Source: Paenibacillus protaetiae (GTDB taxonomy: Bacteria > Bacillota > Bacilli > Paenibacillales > Paenibacillaceae). Taken from it: a stretch of DNA of 64,000 nucleotides. Numbering within the stretch: the stretch's first letter is position 1; each line of letters begins with the position of its first letter. The notes under the pieces are model-generated. The model did not search any database. It saw nothing but the letters and a program-made list of their open reading frames with translations, and was not told the DNA's origin. The stretch covers positions 2,774,001 through 2,838,000 of the forward strand of contig NZ_CP035492.1 in NCBI RefSeq assembly GCF_004135365.1. Direction: 5' to 3'. A program made the position numbers and the translations under genes. Below are positions 16,383 through 25,908 of the stretch, piece by piece.

Positions 16383-17615
16383 ATGTTAACTTTTGAACAA
16401 AAATTGGAAAATTATGCGGAGCTGATTGTGAAAATCGGCGCCAACGTCCAACCCGGACAAACTGTTATGATCAATGCCTCACTTGATTCGGCACAGCTAA
16501 CCCGCCTTGTAGTCAAAAAGGCGTATGAAGCCGGCGCCTATCAAGTCAAAGTATATTGGAGCGATGATGAAACGGCACGTATCCGTTACGACCTGGCTCC
16601 CGATGAATCGTTCCACGAAGAGCCCAAATGGTCGGCGCTCGAAAAAACCGAGTTGGCCAAAAACGGCGCCGCTTCGATCTCCATTATGTCGCAGGATCCG
16701 GACCTGCTGCGGGGCGTGCCAACCGACCGCATCGTCAATGCGGACAAAGCATCCCGCGGCGCAATGGCCGAATACCGCGAAATGACCCGCTCGTTCAAAA
16801 TCAGCTGGAACCTGGCGACAACGCCATCCAAAGCATGGGCCGCCAAAGTATTCCCGGGCGTGTCGGAGGATGAGGCGGTTGCGAAGCTGTGGGACGCGAT
16901 TTTCCATATGGTCCGCGCAGACCTCGACGATCCGATTGCAGCCTGGAACGCACATATTGAGAAACTGCACGCCAAAGCCGCTTACTTAAACGAAAAGCAA
17001 TACCGCAAGCTGCATTACGTTGGTCCGGGTACGGATCTGACAATTGAAATGCCCAAAAACCATGTGTGGCTGGGCGGCAGCAAAAAAAATGAAAAAGGCA
17101 TCTGGTTTGTGCCTAACCTGCCGACGGAGGAAGTATACTCCGCGCCGCTTCGCACCGGCGTAAGCGGCACAGTGTCCAGCACGAAGCCGCTCAGCTACAG
17201 CGGCAACATCATCGACAACTTCACCTTTACGTTCGAGAACGGGCGCGTCGTGAACGTAACGGCAGAGCAAGGCGAAGACAAACTGCGCAGCCTGGTTGAG
17301 ATGGACGAAGGTTCGCATTATTTGGGCGAGGTTGCGCTTGTGCCGCACCGTTCCCCGATTTCCGATTCGAACATTTTGTTCTACAAAACGCTGTTCGACG
17401 AAAATGCTTCCTGCCATCTGGCAGTGGGCAGCGCTTATTCTTCCTGTGTGCAGGGCGGAGCGAATATGACGCCCGAGCAGCTTGCTGCTGCCGGCCTCAA
17501 CTCCAGCATGGCGCATACCGACTTTATGGTTGGCTCCGCCGAGCTGAACATTTACGGCATTACGGCGGACGGCAAGGAAGAGCCGGTCTTCCTGAACGGC
17601 AACTGGGCGATTTAG
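16383..17615 (+). CDS. M29 family aminopeptidase
   Basis: Metallo-aminopeptidase of the thermophilic aminopeptidase family (AmpS/PepS), 410 residues, the usual length. Metal-site regions seen: PNLPTEEVYSAP (Glu), LVEMDEGSHYLGEVALVPHR (Glu and His), and AHTDFMVGS (His and Asp). It is a cytosolic enzyme that releases N-terminal residues from peptides. RBS GGAAAGGAAGG precedes the ATG. A terminator shared with the convergent EAL gene follows. Confidence 0.93.
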   Translation: MLTFEQKLENYAELIVKIGANVQPGQTVMINASLDSAQLTRLVVKKAYEAGAYQVKVYWSDDETARIRYDLAPDESFHEEPKWSALEKTELAKNGAASISIMSQDPDLLRGVPTDRIVNADKASRGAMAEYREMTRSFKISWNLATTPSKAWAAKVFPGVSEDEAVAKLWDAIFHMVRADLDDPIAAWNAHIEKLHAKAAYLNEKQYRKLHYVGPGTDLTIEMPKNHVWLGGSKKNEKGIWFVPNLPTEEVYSAPLRTGVSGTVSSTKPLSYSGNIIDNFTFTFENGRVVNVTAEQGEDKLRSLVEMDEGSHYLGEVALVPHRSPISDSNILFYKTLFDENASCHLAVGSAYSSCVQGGANMTPEQLAAAGLNSSMAHTDFMVGSAELNIYGITADGKEEPVFLNGNWAI

Positions 17616-17654
17616 TTCCACAGGTAATGGAAATGCACGCTTGCCGATCCATCG

Positions 17655-17692
17655 CAAAAAAAGGAAGCCCCGCAACGGGGCTTCCTTTTTTT
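17655..17692. terminator. bidirectional terminator
   Basis: Stem AAGGAAGCCCCG with its complement around CAA, with a run of A before it and of T after it, between the convergent M29 peptidase and EAL genes. It can serve both strands. Confidence 0.9.
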
Positions 17693-18515
17693 AATGACGG
17701 ATAGAGGGCAGCAATTCGATATCCAGTTCTTCGGGATTATCCGGTTTGCCGAACAGCATCCCTTCTGCGCAATCACAGCCAAGCTCCTGCAAAATGTCAA
17801 AATGTTCCCGGCAGATGACGCCTTCAGCCGTTACGCGCAAGCCAAGCCGGTGCGCTTCTTCAATCATCGACGAGACGGCCAAGCGGTCTCTGCTTTTTTG
17901 ATGAATCGCTCCGATTAAGGACGGGGACAACTTCACTCCCGTTGCAGGGATCATGCGCCATAACGCATCCGAATGCCCGTTTGTTCCCGTTTCGGCCAGA
18001 TGAATACGTACGCCTCTCGCCCGCAGATAAGTGAGCGCGAACAGCAGATGGTCCGTTACTTTATCCTGAAGCCCAAGTTCCAGTTCAAACGCCAGACAGC
18101 CGGGATCTAAATGGAACTGCTGCAGCGCGTACAGCACCCCTTCGCAAAAACGTTTATCCTCCAGCTGGGACAGGCATATTTTGAGAGACGCCTTCATTGC
18201 TCTGCCGCTGTACAGCTGCCATTGTTCCAGTCGTTCACATGTTTTATGAAGCATCCACTGGCCGAGCATTTGCGTCATGCCGTTCCTCTCGGCTATCGCC
18301 ATCAGCTGATCGCAAGTAATGTCGCCGAGCTCCGGGTGATTCCACAGCAGCTTCACATGGAAGCTGTCCAGCTTCTGACTTTCGATGCCGTAAACCGGCC
18401 CATAAATTAAACTAAGTTCTCCGTTTCCTGCTAATGCTTTTTTCAAAGAAACATCCAGTGTATCCATATAGTACAGCCCTTCCTCGCAATCAGGCAGGAC
18501 GGTTTGGGGATTCAT
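17691..18515 (-). CDS. degenerate EAL-domain protein
   Basis: A 274-residue protein made almost only of an EAL (cyclic-di-GMP phosphodiesterase) fold, but lacking the catalytic residues. The signature position reads DSFHVKLLWNHPELG, with no EAL triad; the ELTE position reads FELELGLQD; the DDFGTGYSS position reads AETGTNGHSDAL; the lysine motif reads VKLSPSLI; only AEGV is retained. It therefore probably cannot hydrolyse c-di-GMP and may bind a ligand or a partner. RBS GCGAGGTAAAAGG precedes the ATG. A regulator and a hybrid kinase lie just upstream on the same strand. Confidence 0.85.
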   Translation of the reverse strand: MNPQTVLPDCEEGLYYMDTLDVSLKKALAGNGELSLIYGPVYGIESQKLDSFHVKLLWNHPELGDITCDQLMAIAERNGMTQMLGQWMLHKTCERLEQWQLYSGRAMKASLKICLSQLEDKRFCEGVLYALQQFHLDPGCLAFELELGLQDKVTDHLLFALTYLRARGVRIHLAETGTNGHSDALWRMIPATGVKLSPSLIGAIHQKSRDRLAVSSMIEEAHRLGLRVTAEGVICREHFDILQELGCDCAEGMLFGKPDNPEELDIELLPSIRH

Positions 18516-18663
18516 CCTTTTACCTCGCTTTCGGTTTTCCGCAGCTCTAACTTACTCTTATCATGGCATACAGGTATTAGAAAAATCAGAAGTAAACTTT
18601 AGAGTTCTGTTAGAATGCAGGCCTTTAAGACGAGAAACCGGATTTGTCTTCGGCTAAAAGATA

Positions 18664-18692
18664 CAAAAAAACCATCCAAAAGGATGGTTTCA
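18664..18692 (-). terminator. terminator after the response regulator
   Basis: On the minus strand, stem AAACCATCC with GGATGGTTT around TTTT, followed by a T-run, about 30 bp after the response regulator stop. Confidence 0.85.
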
Positions 18693-18721
18693 ATTATGAA
18701 TTCGCTTATGAAAGAAATGAA

Positions 18722-19450
18722 TTATTGCGGCTCCGCACCTGCAGGCTTGTCTACCGTATACTTGTAGCCGAATCCCCATACGGTCCGGATCAGCCGGGGC
18801 TCTTTTGGGTTTTGCTCAATTTTTTTGCGCAAATTTACAATGTGAACGTCGATGGCCCGATCCGTCACAAAGGAATCAAACCCGCGAATGGCGTTAATAA
18901 GCTCTTCCCTGCTGAACACTTTTCCCGGATAAGCCAAAAATAATTTCATCAATTCATATTCCGAAAATGTTGTCTCTATTAGTTGTCCCCGTACAACAAG
19001 CAGCCGTCTTTCCAAATCCAGCTGGACGGGATCATCATTATCGGCTGGTCCCTGTTCGCTGTGGACTTCATGGTCCGCTTTGGTTAGGGAATGGGATCTG
19101 CGAAGAAGCGCTTCAACTCTTGCAGACAATTCATGCATGCTGAACGGCTTACACATATAGTCGTCAGCCCCTGCCTTTAAGGCATGAACTCTTTCCGATA
19201 CTTCCGTCTTCATCGAAACAATCATGATCGGCACATTGGAACGCTCGCGGATAAGCTCGCACACTTCAATGCCGTCACGGTCGGGAAGCACAAGATCAAG
19301 AAGGACGATATCAGGCATCCAATCTATTAATAGACGCAGGCCTTCATCTGCGCGCACAGCTTGGCTGACCGAATAGCCTTCCTCTGACAAATACATGGAC
19401 AGCATATCACTCATCATGACATCATCTTCAATAACTAAAATTTTATACAT
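18722..19450 (-). CDS. OmpR/PhoB-family response regulator
   Basis: DNA-binding response regulator, 242 residues. The receiver domain has EDD at residues 8-10, phosphoacceptor Asp52 in IVLLDLVLPD and Lys in KPFSMHEL. The C-terminal winged helix has GKVFSREELINAI and AIDVHIVNLRKKIE, ending TVWGFGYKY. ATG at 19450 is chosen because AAAGGTGA lies 5 nt before it; an in-frame GTG 9 nt upstream has no RBS. It lies 145 bp after the hybrid kinase gene on the same strand, but it is not a fused or overlapping pair. Confidence 0.9.
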   Translation of the reverse strand: MYKILVIEDDVMMSDMLSMYLSEEGYSVSQAVRADEGLRLLIDWMPDIVLLDLVLPDRDGIEVCELIRERSNVPIMIVSMKTEVSERVHALKAGADDYMCKPFSMHELSARVEALLRRSHSLTKADHEVHSEQGPADNDDPVQLDLERRLLVVRGQLIETTFSEYELMKLFLAYPGKVFSREELINAIRGFDSFVTDRAIDVHIVNLRKKIEQNPKEPRLIRTVWGFGYKYTVDKPAGAEPQ

Positions 19451-19595
19451 ATCGGTCACCTTTTGTCAGAATTGAAGAATTTGTCTATGTGCTGGTATAT
19501 CCATAACTATACAATAGGAAGGCCTTAAACGACAACAGAGTGTTAGAAGAATGTTAGCAAATGATGTCGAAAATGTTAAAGTTACATCGTAAATG

Positions 19596-22500
19596 TTAAA
19601 TAGATTGTGCTTGAATGGCTTGCAGCAAAGCCGCCAAATGCCGCTCCAGCCGCTCCATCGCCGGCAGCCAGTCCTGTACGGCTACAGTTTGGCGGCGGAG
19701 AATATTGTCGATTTCTGTCGCAGCGTCCATCACTTGGAGCGCCGACAAATTGCCGGATGCCCCTTTTAACGTATGCACCTGTTTTTTCGCTTCGCTCATG
19801 TTGCCGGCGGCCAGATTGCTGCGGACCTCTTGAGCGAACAGCTCGTAGTCCTGCACAAAACGGCGGAGCATATGGCGCACAATCTGCTCCTTGCCTCCGA
19901 CCCGCGCGAGCAGCGACGGCATGTCGAGGCCGCTGATGGCAGGCAGCTTCGGCTTCGGGCTGCGCGGATTCCCCCGTTTCACCGGCAAGCCGGGACGGTC
20001 CGCGGCAGCGACAATTTCTCTTGCTGCCGCGACTTGCTCCGGCTTGCCAAGCCAGCGCACCACCGTTTCATACAGCTGACGGGCATCAACGGGTTTCGTA
20101 ATGACATCGTTCATGCCGAGGCGGATGTAGCGGTCATGGTCAGCCTTTAAACCGTTGGCGGTTAATGCGATGACCGGCAGCCGCTCATATTTCGGATTTT
20201 CCCGGATGCGGCGGACAGCTTCCTCCCCATCCATCTCCGGCATATGAATGTCCATCAGAACAATATGCCATTCCTCCTGCTCCAGCTTCTCCAGCGCTTC
20301 GCGCCCGTTCTCCGCGAGCCCGACCATAAACCCGTAAGCTTTTAACCCTTCGACGGAAACCAGCTGATTGATTTTGTTATCTTCGACTAACAGAACCCGG
20401 ATATGCGGATAAGCCGGCGGCGGCTCAATAAGCGGCCGGGACGGGGACGGGTTCTCTTCGCTTGTGCGCTCAAACATGCCGTTAAGGGCATTGAGCAGCG
20501 CAAGCCGGGTAATCGGTTTTGCGAGCACCGTCGAAGGGCGGGCCGCTTCCGGCAGCTGCAGCAGCTCATCCCTGCCGTAAGTAGTGGTCATCACTGCGGT
20601 ATGCACACCCTGTTCCCGTGCCTGCCGCTGAAGGTCCATCCACGTTTCCATTCCGTACATATCTTCCATTTCCATATCGAGCAGCATCAGGCCCGGCAGC
20701 GCCCCGACACCTACACGCTGCAGCCGGGCGCGCACCTCTTTCCACGAATAAAAGACAAGCGCGGCAAGCCCGAAGCTTTCCAGCCAGCGGCACAGCAGCG
20801 CAGCCATTTCGGGATCATTTTCGACGATCCAGGCCGGACGCTCTTTGTCCGCTCCCACGACCTGATACGGCTTCTGCAGCGATGAAGGCGCTACCGGGAA
20901 CGTCAGCGTAAACCAGAAACGGCTGCCAATCCCATGCACACTTTCCGCCTTCAGCTTGCCGCCCATAATTTCAATGAAGTGGGTTGCTATAAATAAGCCG
21001 AGGCCCGTGCCGCCGTATTTGCGCGTGGTGGAGCTGTCGGCCTGCGTAAACGGCTTAAACAGCCTGGACAGCTGATCTGCGGTCATGCCGATGCCGGTAT
21101 CCTTGATTTGGAACCGGATTACAGCGCTGTCGCCGGTCAGCTCCTTCACATCAAGCTTGAGGACAACCCGTCCGCGGTTCGTAAACTTGATGGCATTCAT
21201 GCTCAGGTTCAATAAAATTTGCTCGAGGCGCAGCGGATCGCCGATCATCGTGTTCGGCAAATCGCTTGGCGTCATCACAATAAATTCAAAGTTTTCTTTT
21301 CCGCCCATAAAGACGCTCAGCTGATCGGTCAGCTTGCGCAGCAGCTCCTCCGGCTGGAAAGCGAACCGTTCCATATCCACCTTGCCGGCTTCAATTTTGG
21401 AGAAGTCCAATATATCGTTAACAAGCCGGAGCAGCGTATCCGAAGAACTGCTAATTTTATCCATATATTCCTTTTGCGTTTCCGACAACCCGGTTTTGCG
21501 GACCAGCTGGGACAAGCCGATGATGCCGTTCAGCGGAGTGCGGATTTCATGGCTCATCAGCGCCAGGAACCGGCTTTTCGCCTGGTTGGCTTCTTCCGCT
21601 TCAAGTTTCGCCCGCATCAGTTCTTCCTGTACCGTAATTTGCTCGGCAATGTCTCTGGCAATGCACGAGTAATACAGCTCTCCCGTCAGCTTGTCGTGAT
21701 GGGCGACGACGACGGCCGAGACGTGGATAACCCCGCCGTCAAACGCCAGCAGCTCCATATCGCCTTCCCAATAACCGTGCGAGAAAGCGTGAAAGGCGCC
21801 TTTCATCAGCTTCGCGTAAGCATGCCGTTTGAAAAACGGCCTGATGTCCTTGTGCTCATCCTCGCCGATATTCAGCAGCTTGCGGCCGGCGCCGTTAATG
21901 TAAATCAGATTGCCGCGCGTATCGGCCGATGCAATCAAATCTTTGGCCGACTCCACGATCTCAAGCAGCCGGTTGCGTGTCATCTCCACCTGCTTGCGTT
22001 CGGTGTTGTTGAAAGCAATGAGCACCATGCCCGTCAGCTTGCCGTTCCGGTCATGCAGGCTGTTCGAGCTTTCCAGCACCGGCGTGCGCGTGCCGTCTTT
22101 GGCAATATAAGTCCATTCCCGCTGATAGGAGTGGCGCTGCAGCTCGATCAGCACCTCCAGCCCCGGCTTCACTTCCTTGCCCAGCTCCTCGCTCAAGCGG
22201 GCAGCCATGTCCCGCACTTCCGCATCGTCCAAAAAGATTAGCGGAGTTGCGCCGTTCTCCAGCTCCGACAGCCGGTAACCGAGTAGCTCCTCGGCTTTTG
22301 TATTTAATCCGGCAATACGCAGCTGTTCATTTAAAATAATAAAGGCGTATTGGTTCTGGTTAATAATGGCGTCCAGCCGCTCAAACATTTCCCTCAGATG
22401 CTCGTTCATGCCGTTAACCGAACGCGCCAGCTGCCCGATTTCGTCTCCTGTCGCTTCCGGCAGCCGGTCAGCCTCGAACCTGCCCGCCGCCGCGTGCTCG

Positions 22501-23426
22501 GTTACAGACAAAATGCTTTTCAGCCTATTAATAATACGGTTGAAATAAATCGAAAAAAGTAAAATAATGCACGCTTCCGCCAAACTGATGGAAATAATAA
22601 TGATGTACAAGACGGAATACAGCTTCTCAAGCAGCCGGGAAAGCGGCACATCAACAGCTAAATACCAGGACGTATTGTCTACCTTGGAATAAAACAATAC
22701 ATGCTTCCTGCCGCCGATTTTCAGCTTTTCCATGCCGCTGCCGTTTTTGAGCTTGTTCGCATCGAGCCGGTTCCATATTTTCTGGTCCAGCAGCCGGGTG
22801 CCGTCCTTTTCCGCTTCGTACACAATTTCGCCCTTCGCGTTATAAACCCGGTTGTCGTTCACATCCGAGCCGTCCAAGCTGTAATTCAAATACGGTTCCA
22901 GCTCGCTCATTAAAATGGAAGCATAGACGACGCCCTGCACTTCTTTATTGCTGCCGTATACCGGAACAAGGATCAGCACCTGCTTCTCTTGGGAATACCC
23001 CGGCCTGATCGGGTCCGTCAATACGGTAGCGCCTTGAAAAGCCTGAAGCACATAACTGTCATTGCGTATATTGCCAGGCATGCCGTCCGTCTGGATCATA
23101 GTGCCGTTTAAACCGATATAGCCAAGCGAATGATAAACGAAACCGAGACGGACCCGCTCTTTATTGAGATAAGACAGCTTGTCCGCATCCGTGCCGGATG
23201 TTATAACCGTCGTATTGCTCAGCATTATAATTTCGGCGCGCCTGGTAGACAGCCAGGCGGACAGATTGCCGGCATTGTTATTTTGTTTGCTGCTTGTCTG
23301 CTCCATGATGGACTGCTCCATCGTTTTGCTGACCGACACATAGCAGACCGCTCCTGCGATAAGCAGCGGGATTAAGGAGAAAAGGACAAGCAAAAGCCCT
23401 TTCGTTCGTAAAGATTGTTTCATCAT
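19596..23426 (-). CDS. hybrid sensor histidine kinase with two receivers and HPt
   Basis: Membrane-bound phosphorelay kinase, 1276 residues. In order: TM1 about 10-30; extracytoplasmic Cache-like sensor to about 265; TM2 about 271-293; HAMP 297-349; PAS about 350-475; PAS about 485-600; HisKA with His626 in MSHEIRTP; HATPase with N744 and DTGIG at 776; receiver 1 about 865-985 with Asp917; receiver 2 about 1009-1120 with Asp1059; HPt about 1165-1270 with His1218 in VHTLKG. The ATG pair at 23426 follows AGGAGGCC. Nothing in the sequence names the signal. The OmpR-type gene just downstream is a possible output. Confidence 0.92.
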   Translation of the reverse strand: MMKQSLRTKGLLLVLFSLIPLLIAGAVCYVSVSKTMEQSIMEQTSSKQNNNAGNLSAWLSTRRAEIIMLSNTTVITSGTDADKLSYLNKERVRLGFVYHSLGYIGLNGTMIQTDGMPGNIRNDSYVLQAFQGATVLTDPIRPGYSQEKQVLILVPVYGSNKEVQGVVYASILMSELEPYLNYSLDGSDVNDNRVYNAKGEIVYEAEKDGTRLLDQKIWNRLDANKLKNGSGMEKLKIGGRKHVLFYSKVDNTSWYLAVDVPLSRLLEKLYSVLYIIIISISLAEACIILLFSIYFNRIINRLKSILSVTEHAAAGRFEADRLPEATGDEIGQLARSVNGMNEHLREMFERLDAIINQNQYAFIILNEQLRIAGLNTKAEELLGYRLSELENGATPLIFLDDAEVRDMAARLSEELGKEVKPGLEVLIELQRHSYQREWTYIAKDGTRTPVLESSNSLHDRNGKLTGMVLIAFNNTERKQVEMTRNRLLEIVESAKDLIASADTRGNLIYINGAGRKLLNIGEDEHKDIRPFFKRHAYAKLMKGAFHAFSHGYWEGDMELLAFDGGVIHVSAVVVAHHDKLTGELYYSCIARDIAEQITVQEELMRAKLEAEEANQAKSRFLALMSHEIRTPLNGIIGLSQLVRKTGLSETQKEYMDKISSSSDTLLRLVNDILDFSKIEAGKVDMERFAFQPEELLRKLTDQLSVFMGGKENFEFIVMTPSDLPNTMIGDPLRLEQILLNLSMNAIKFTNRGRVVLKLDVKELTGDSAVIRFQIKDTGIGMTADQLSRLFKPFTQADSSTTRKYGGTGLGLFIATHFIEIMGGKLKAESVHGIGSRFWFTLTFPVAPSSLQKPYQVVGADKERPAWIVENDPEMAALLCRWLESFGLAALVFYSWKEVRARLQRVGVGALPGLMLLDMEMEDMYGMETWMDLQRQAREQGVHTAVMTTTYGRDELLQLPEAARPSTVLAKPITRLALLNALNGMFERTSEENPSPSRPLIEPPPAYPHIRVLLVEDNKINQLVSVEGLKAYGFMVGLAENGREALEKLEQEEWHIVLMDIHMPEMDGEEAVRRIRENPKYERLPVIALTANGLKADHDRYIRLGMNDVITKPVDARQLYETVVRWLGKPEQVAAAREIVAAADRPGLPVKRGNPRSPKPKLPAISGLDMPSLLARVGGKEQIVRHMLRRFVQDYELFAQEVRSNLAAGNMSEAKKQVHTLKGASGNLSALQVMDAATEIDNILRRQTVAVQDWLPAMERLERHLAALLQAIQAQSI

Positions 23427-23579
23427 AGCAGCAGGCCTCCTATCGTCCAATATTATCAATGTAATGGATTTACCTGATCATGGGAACTATTTTTATTTAG
23501 AATTAAGGTTTTTTTCCATACATTCTGATATATTAAACGAGATACAATTAAGGAGTTATTACTGAAGGGAGTTTATTGG

Positions 23580-24782
23580 ATGGAAAACAAGCCATCGCAG
23601 CCAGGCGACAACGAAAAAGAAATGGCCGCTGCGCCAGAGGATCAAGCCGTAAATGAACACCAGGAATCGCATGACGAATTGCAGCACGATGTGGAGTTAA
23701 ACAACGAATCAACTGCAAGCGTAAAAGAGGTTGCTTCTGCTTCCGAAGCCATAGCCGGTGGAGCAAATCGCGGCGGCGGCAGCAAAGCATGGATCGCCAT
23801 TTCCGCTATCTTGGCTATCGTGCTTGTTATCGTGCTTGTAAACCCGCCTTTCTCCGGCAGCAGCAAAGCGGTTGCTACCATTAATGGCGATAAAATTACG
23901 AAGGACGATTTATACAACGAACTCGTGACAGCTCAAGGCAAAACAACGCTGAGCGATATGATTACGCAAAAACTGATCGACCAAGCGGCAAAGGATGCCG
24001 GCGTAACCGTTACGGAAGACGACATCAATGCGGAAATCGCGTCCGTAACGGAGCAATTCGGCGGACAAGACCAGCTTGACAGCGCACTTCAGCAATACGG
24101 CATGACGATGGACGACTTAAGGAAAAATATGGATACGCAAGTGAAGGTTCGCAAAATTTTGGAACCTCAAACGAAAGTAACCGATGACGATATTAAAAAA
24201 TATTACGACGAGAACAAAGCTTCCTTCGCTACGCCGGAACAAGTACGCGCTTCTCACATCCTGGTAGCGACCAAAGAAGAAGCGGACGCGATCAAGAAGC
24301 AGCTCGACGGCGGCGCCGACTTTGCAACGCTGGCATCGCAAAAATCGACCGACACGGCTTCCGCTGCGAACGGCGGCGACCTCGGCTTCTTCGGCAAAGG
24401 CCAAATGGACCCGGCTTTCGAAGCGGCAGCTTTTGCCCTTGACGTGAATCAAGTCAGCGATCCAGTGAAATCTTCGTACGGGTACCACATCATTAAGAAA
24501 ACCGACTACAAGCCGGCTACCAACCCGACGCTGGAAGACAAAAAAGAAGATATCCGCAAAACGCTGATCGACCAGCAAGTAAACGACTTGTCTTCCACTT
24601 GGATGACGGAACTGCGTGCAAAAGCTAAAATTACAAACACGCTTGACCCATCGCAAAACAGCACCGGCAAAACGGACAGCACACCGTCCGCTGCGCCTTC
24701 CGCAGACGCATCTGCAGCTCCGGACGCTTCCGCTTCACCGGACGCAGCAGCTTCGGCATCGCCGGAAGCTGAAACGAAATAA
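23580..24782 (+). CDS. PrsA-like parvulin foldase with a TM anchor
   Basis: Extracytoplasmic peptidyl-prolyl isomerase/foldase of the PrsA/SurA type, 400 residues. The parvulin domain, about 218-310, has QVRASHILVATKEEAD and GGDLGFFGKGQMDPAFEAAA, ending YGYHIIK; helical SurA-like regions flank it. Unlike standard PrsA lipoproteins it has no lipobox Cys: an acidic 65-residue cytoplasmic segment precedes a single TM helix at 71-88 (IAISAILAIVLVIVLVN). The C-terminus is a low-complexity Ala/Ser/Pro/Asp tail. RBS AAGGGAG precedes the ATG. It is likely a type II anchored foldase for secreted proteins. Confidence 0.88.
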   Translation: MENKPSQPGDNEKEMAAAPEDQAVNEHQESHDELQHDVELNNESTASVKEVASASEAIAGGANRGGGSKAWIAISAILAIVLVIVLVNPPFSGSSKAVATINGDKITKDDLYNELVTAQGKTTLSDMITQKLIDQAAKDAGVTVTEDDINAEIASVTEQFGGQDQLDSALQQYGMTMDDLRKNMDTQVKVRKILEPQTKVTDDDIKKYYDENKASFATPEQVRASHILVATKEEADAIKKQLDGGADFATLASQKSTDTASAANGGDLGFFGKGQMDPAFEAAAFALDVNQVSDPVKSSYGYHIIKKTDYKPATNPTLEDKKEDIRKTLIDQQVNDLSSTWMTELRAKAKITNTLDPSQNSTGKTDSTPSAAPSADASAAPDASASPDAAASASPEAETK

Positions 24783-24794
24783 TCAAAAACGGAC

Positions 24795-24826
24795 AAGCAC
24801 ATCCCGACCGGGATGTGCTTTTTTTA
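24795..24826 (+). terminator. rho-independent terminator
   Basis: Stem AAGCACATCCC with its complement around GACC, then a T-run, just after the PrsA-like gene. Confidence 0.9.
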
Positions 24827-24955
24827 TGCGCCAAAAGTCTTGCTGTTTTGACAAGGAAACGTATGTAAGTACCGTTTTTATGATAATATAATGAATTGGC
24901 AGCTATATCCGGCATAAGCCGGTACTCAGACAGAACTAGTGGAGGGAAAGAAACT

Positions 24956-25825
24956 ATGTCCAATTATCAAGTGCGCTCGTACGAGGATACATATACGATT
25001 TACGAGCTTACCGACGCCAGCACGGATTCCGTTGTGCGCGTATGCCCCGAACGCGGCGGTATCGTAATCGGTTGCCAGCTGCATGGGCTGGAGCTGTTTT
25101 ACCTGGACCGCGACACCTTTATTCATCCAACGGCCAACATCCGCGGCGGCAACCCGGTGTTATTCCCAATCTGCGCGCAGCTGAAGGATGCGCAATATAC
25201 GTGGAAAGGCGTTACGTACCCGATGGCGAACCACGGCGTAGCCCGCACTTCGAAATGGGACGTGCTTGGCACGAGTACGGAAGGCGAAGCGTCCATTACG
25301 ATTGCGCTTCGCAGCAACGAAACGACGCGGCAGTCGTACCCGTTTGATTTTGAGCTGATTTTCACGTACGCTCTTGTCGACGGAAAGCTGGATATCCGCC
25401 AGCAGTACACGAACACCGGCAGCGGCGAAGCAATGCCGTTCTACGCGGGATTCCACCCTTATTTCAATACCGATACGAAAAAAATCGCCTATGAAATCGA
25501 TGCGACCCGTTACCTCGATCTGAACGACAACAACGAATACCCGTATGAAGGCGTCATTGATTTGACAGGTAAAGTGGAGTCGCTGACGCTGCTGGATGCC
25601 AAAACCCCTTCCGTATCGTTCCCGGTATCGGGCGGCGCGAAAGTGACGATGAGCTACGACCCTATCTTCAAATATGTCGTCGTATGGCATGTGGAAGGCA
25701 AGCCGTTTATTTGCGTGGAACCTTGGATGGCCAGCACAGGCGAGCTGAACCGCCAGGAAGAGCTCGTTATGCTGGATGCCGGCCAATCGCTGAACGCAAA
25801 CTTGACGATCAGCTGCGACCGCTAA
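24956..25825 (+). CDS. aldose 1-epimerase family protein
   Basis: Galactose mutarotase-like enzyme, 289 residues, interconverting sugar anomers. Seen: the N-terminal barrel with GGIVIGCQLHGLELFYLD, GGNPVLFPICAQLKD, the catalytic-region His in MANHGVARTS and in AGFHPYFN, and the active-site Glu in FICVEPWMASTG. ATG at 24956 follows GGAGGGAAAG. The exact sugar substrate is unknown. It stands between two terminators and so is probably monocistronic. Confidence 0.88.
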   Translation: MSNYQVRSYEDTYTIYELTDASTDSVVRVCPERGGIVIGCQLHGLELFYLDRDTFIHPTANIRGGNPVLFPICAQLKDAQYTWKGVTYPMANHGVARTSKWDVLGTSTEGEASITIALRSNETTRQSYPFDFELIFTYALVDGKLDIRQQYTNTGSGEAMPFYAGFHPYFNTDTKKIAYEIDATRYLDLNDNNEYPYEGVIDLTGKVESLTLLDAKTPSVSFPVSGGAKVTMSYDPIFKYVVVWHVEGKPFICVEPWMASTGELNRQEELVMLDAGQSLNANLTISCDR

Positions 25826-25849
25826 CAGTAGTTAGCGCCCAGCTTATAT

Positions 25850-25908
25850 AAAAAATCCCCTGCCGGGGCTGCGGAATAAACCGCAGCTTGCGTGCAGGGG
25901 ATTTTTTT
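25850..25908 (+). terminator. rho-independent terminator
   Basis: Outer stem AAAAATCCCCTGC with GCAGGGGATTTTT around an inner GC hairpin, ending in seven T, about 25 bp after the epimerase gene. Confidence 0.88.
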
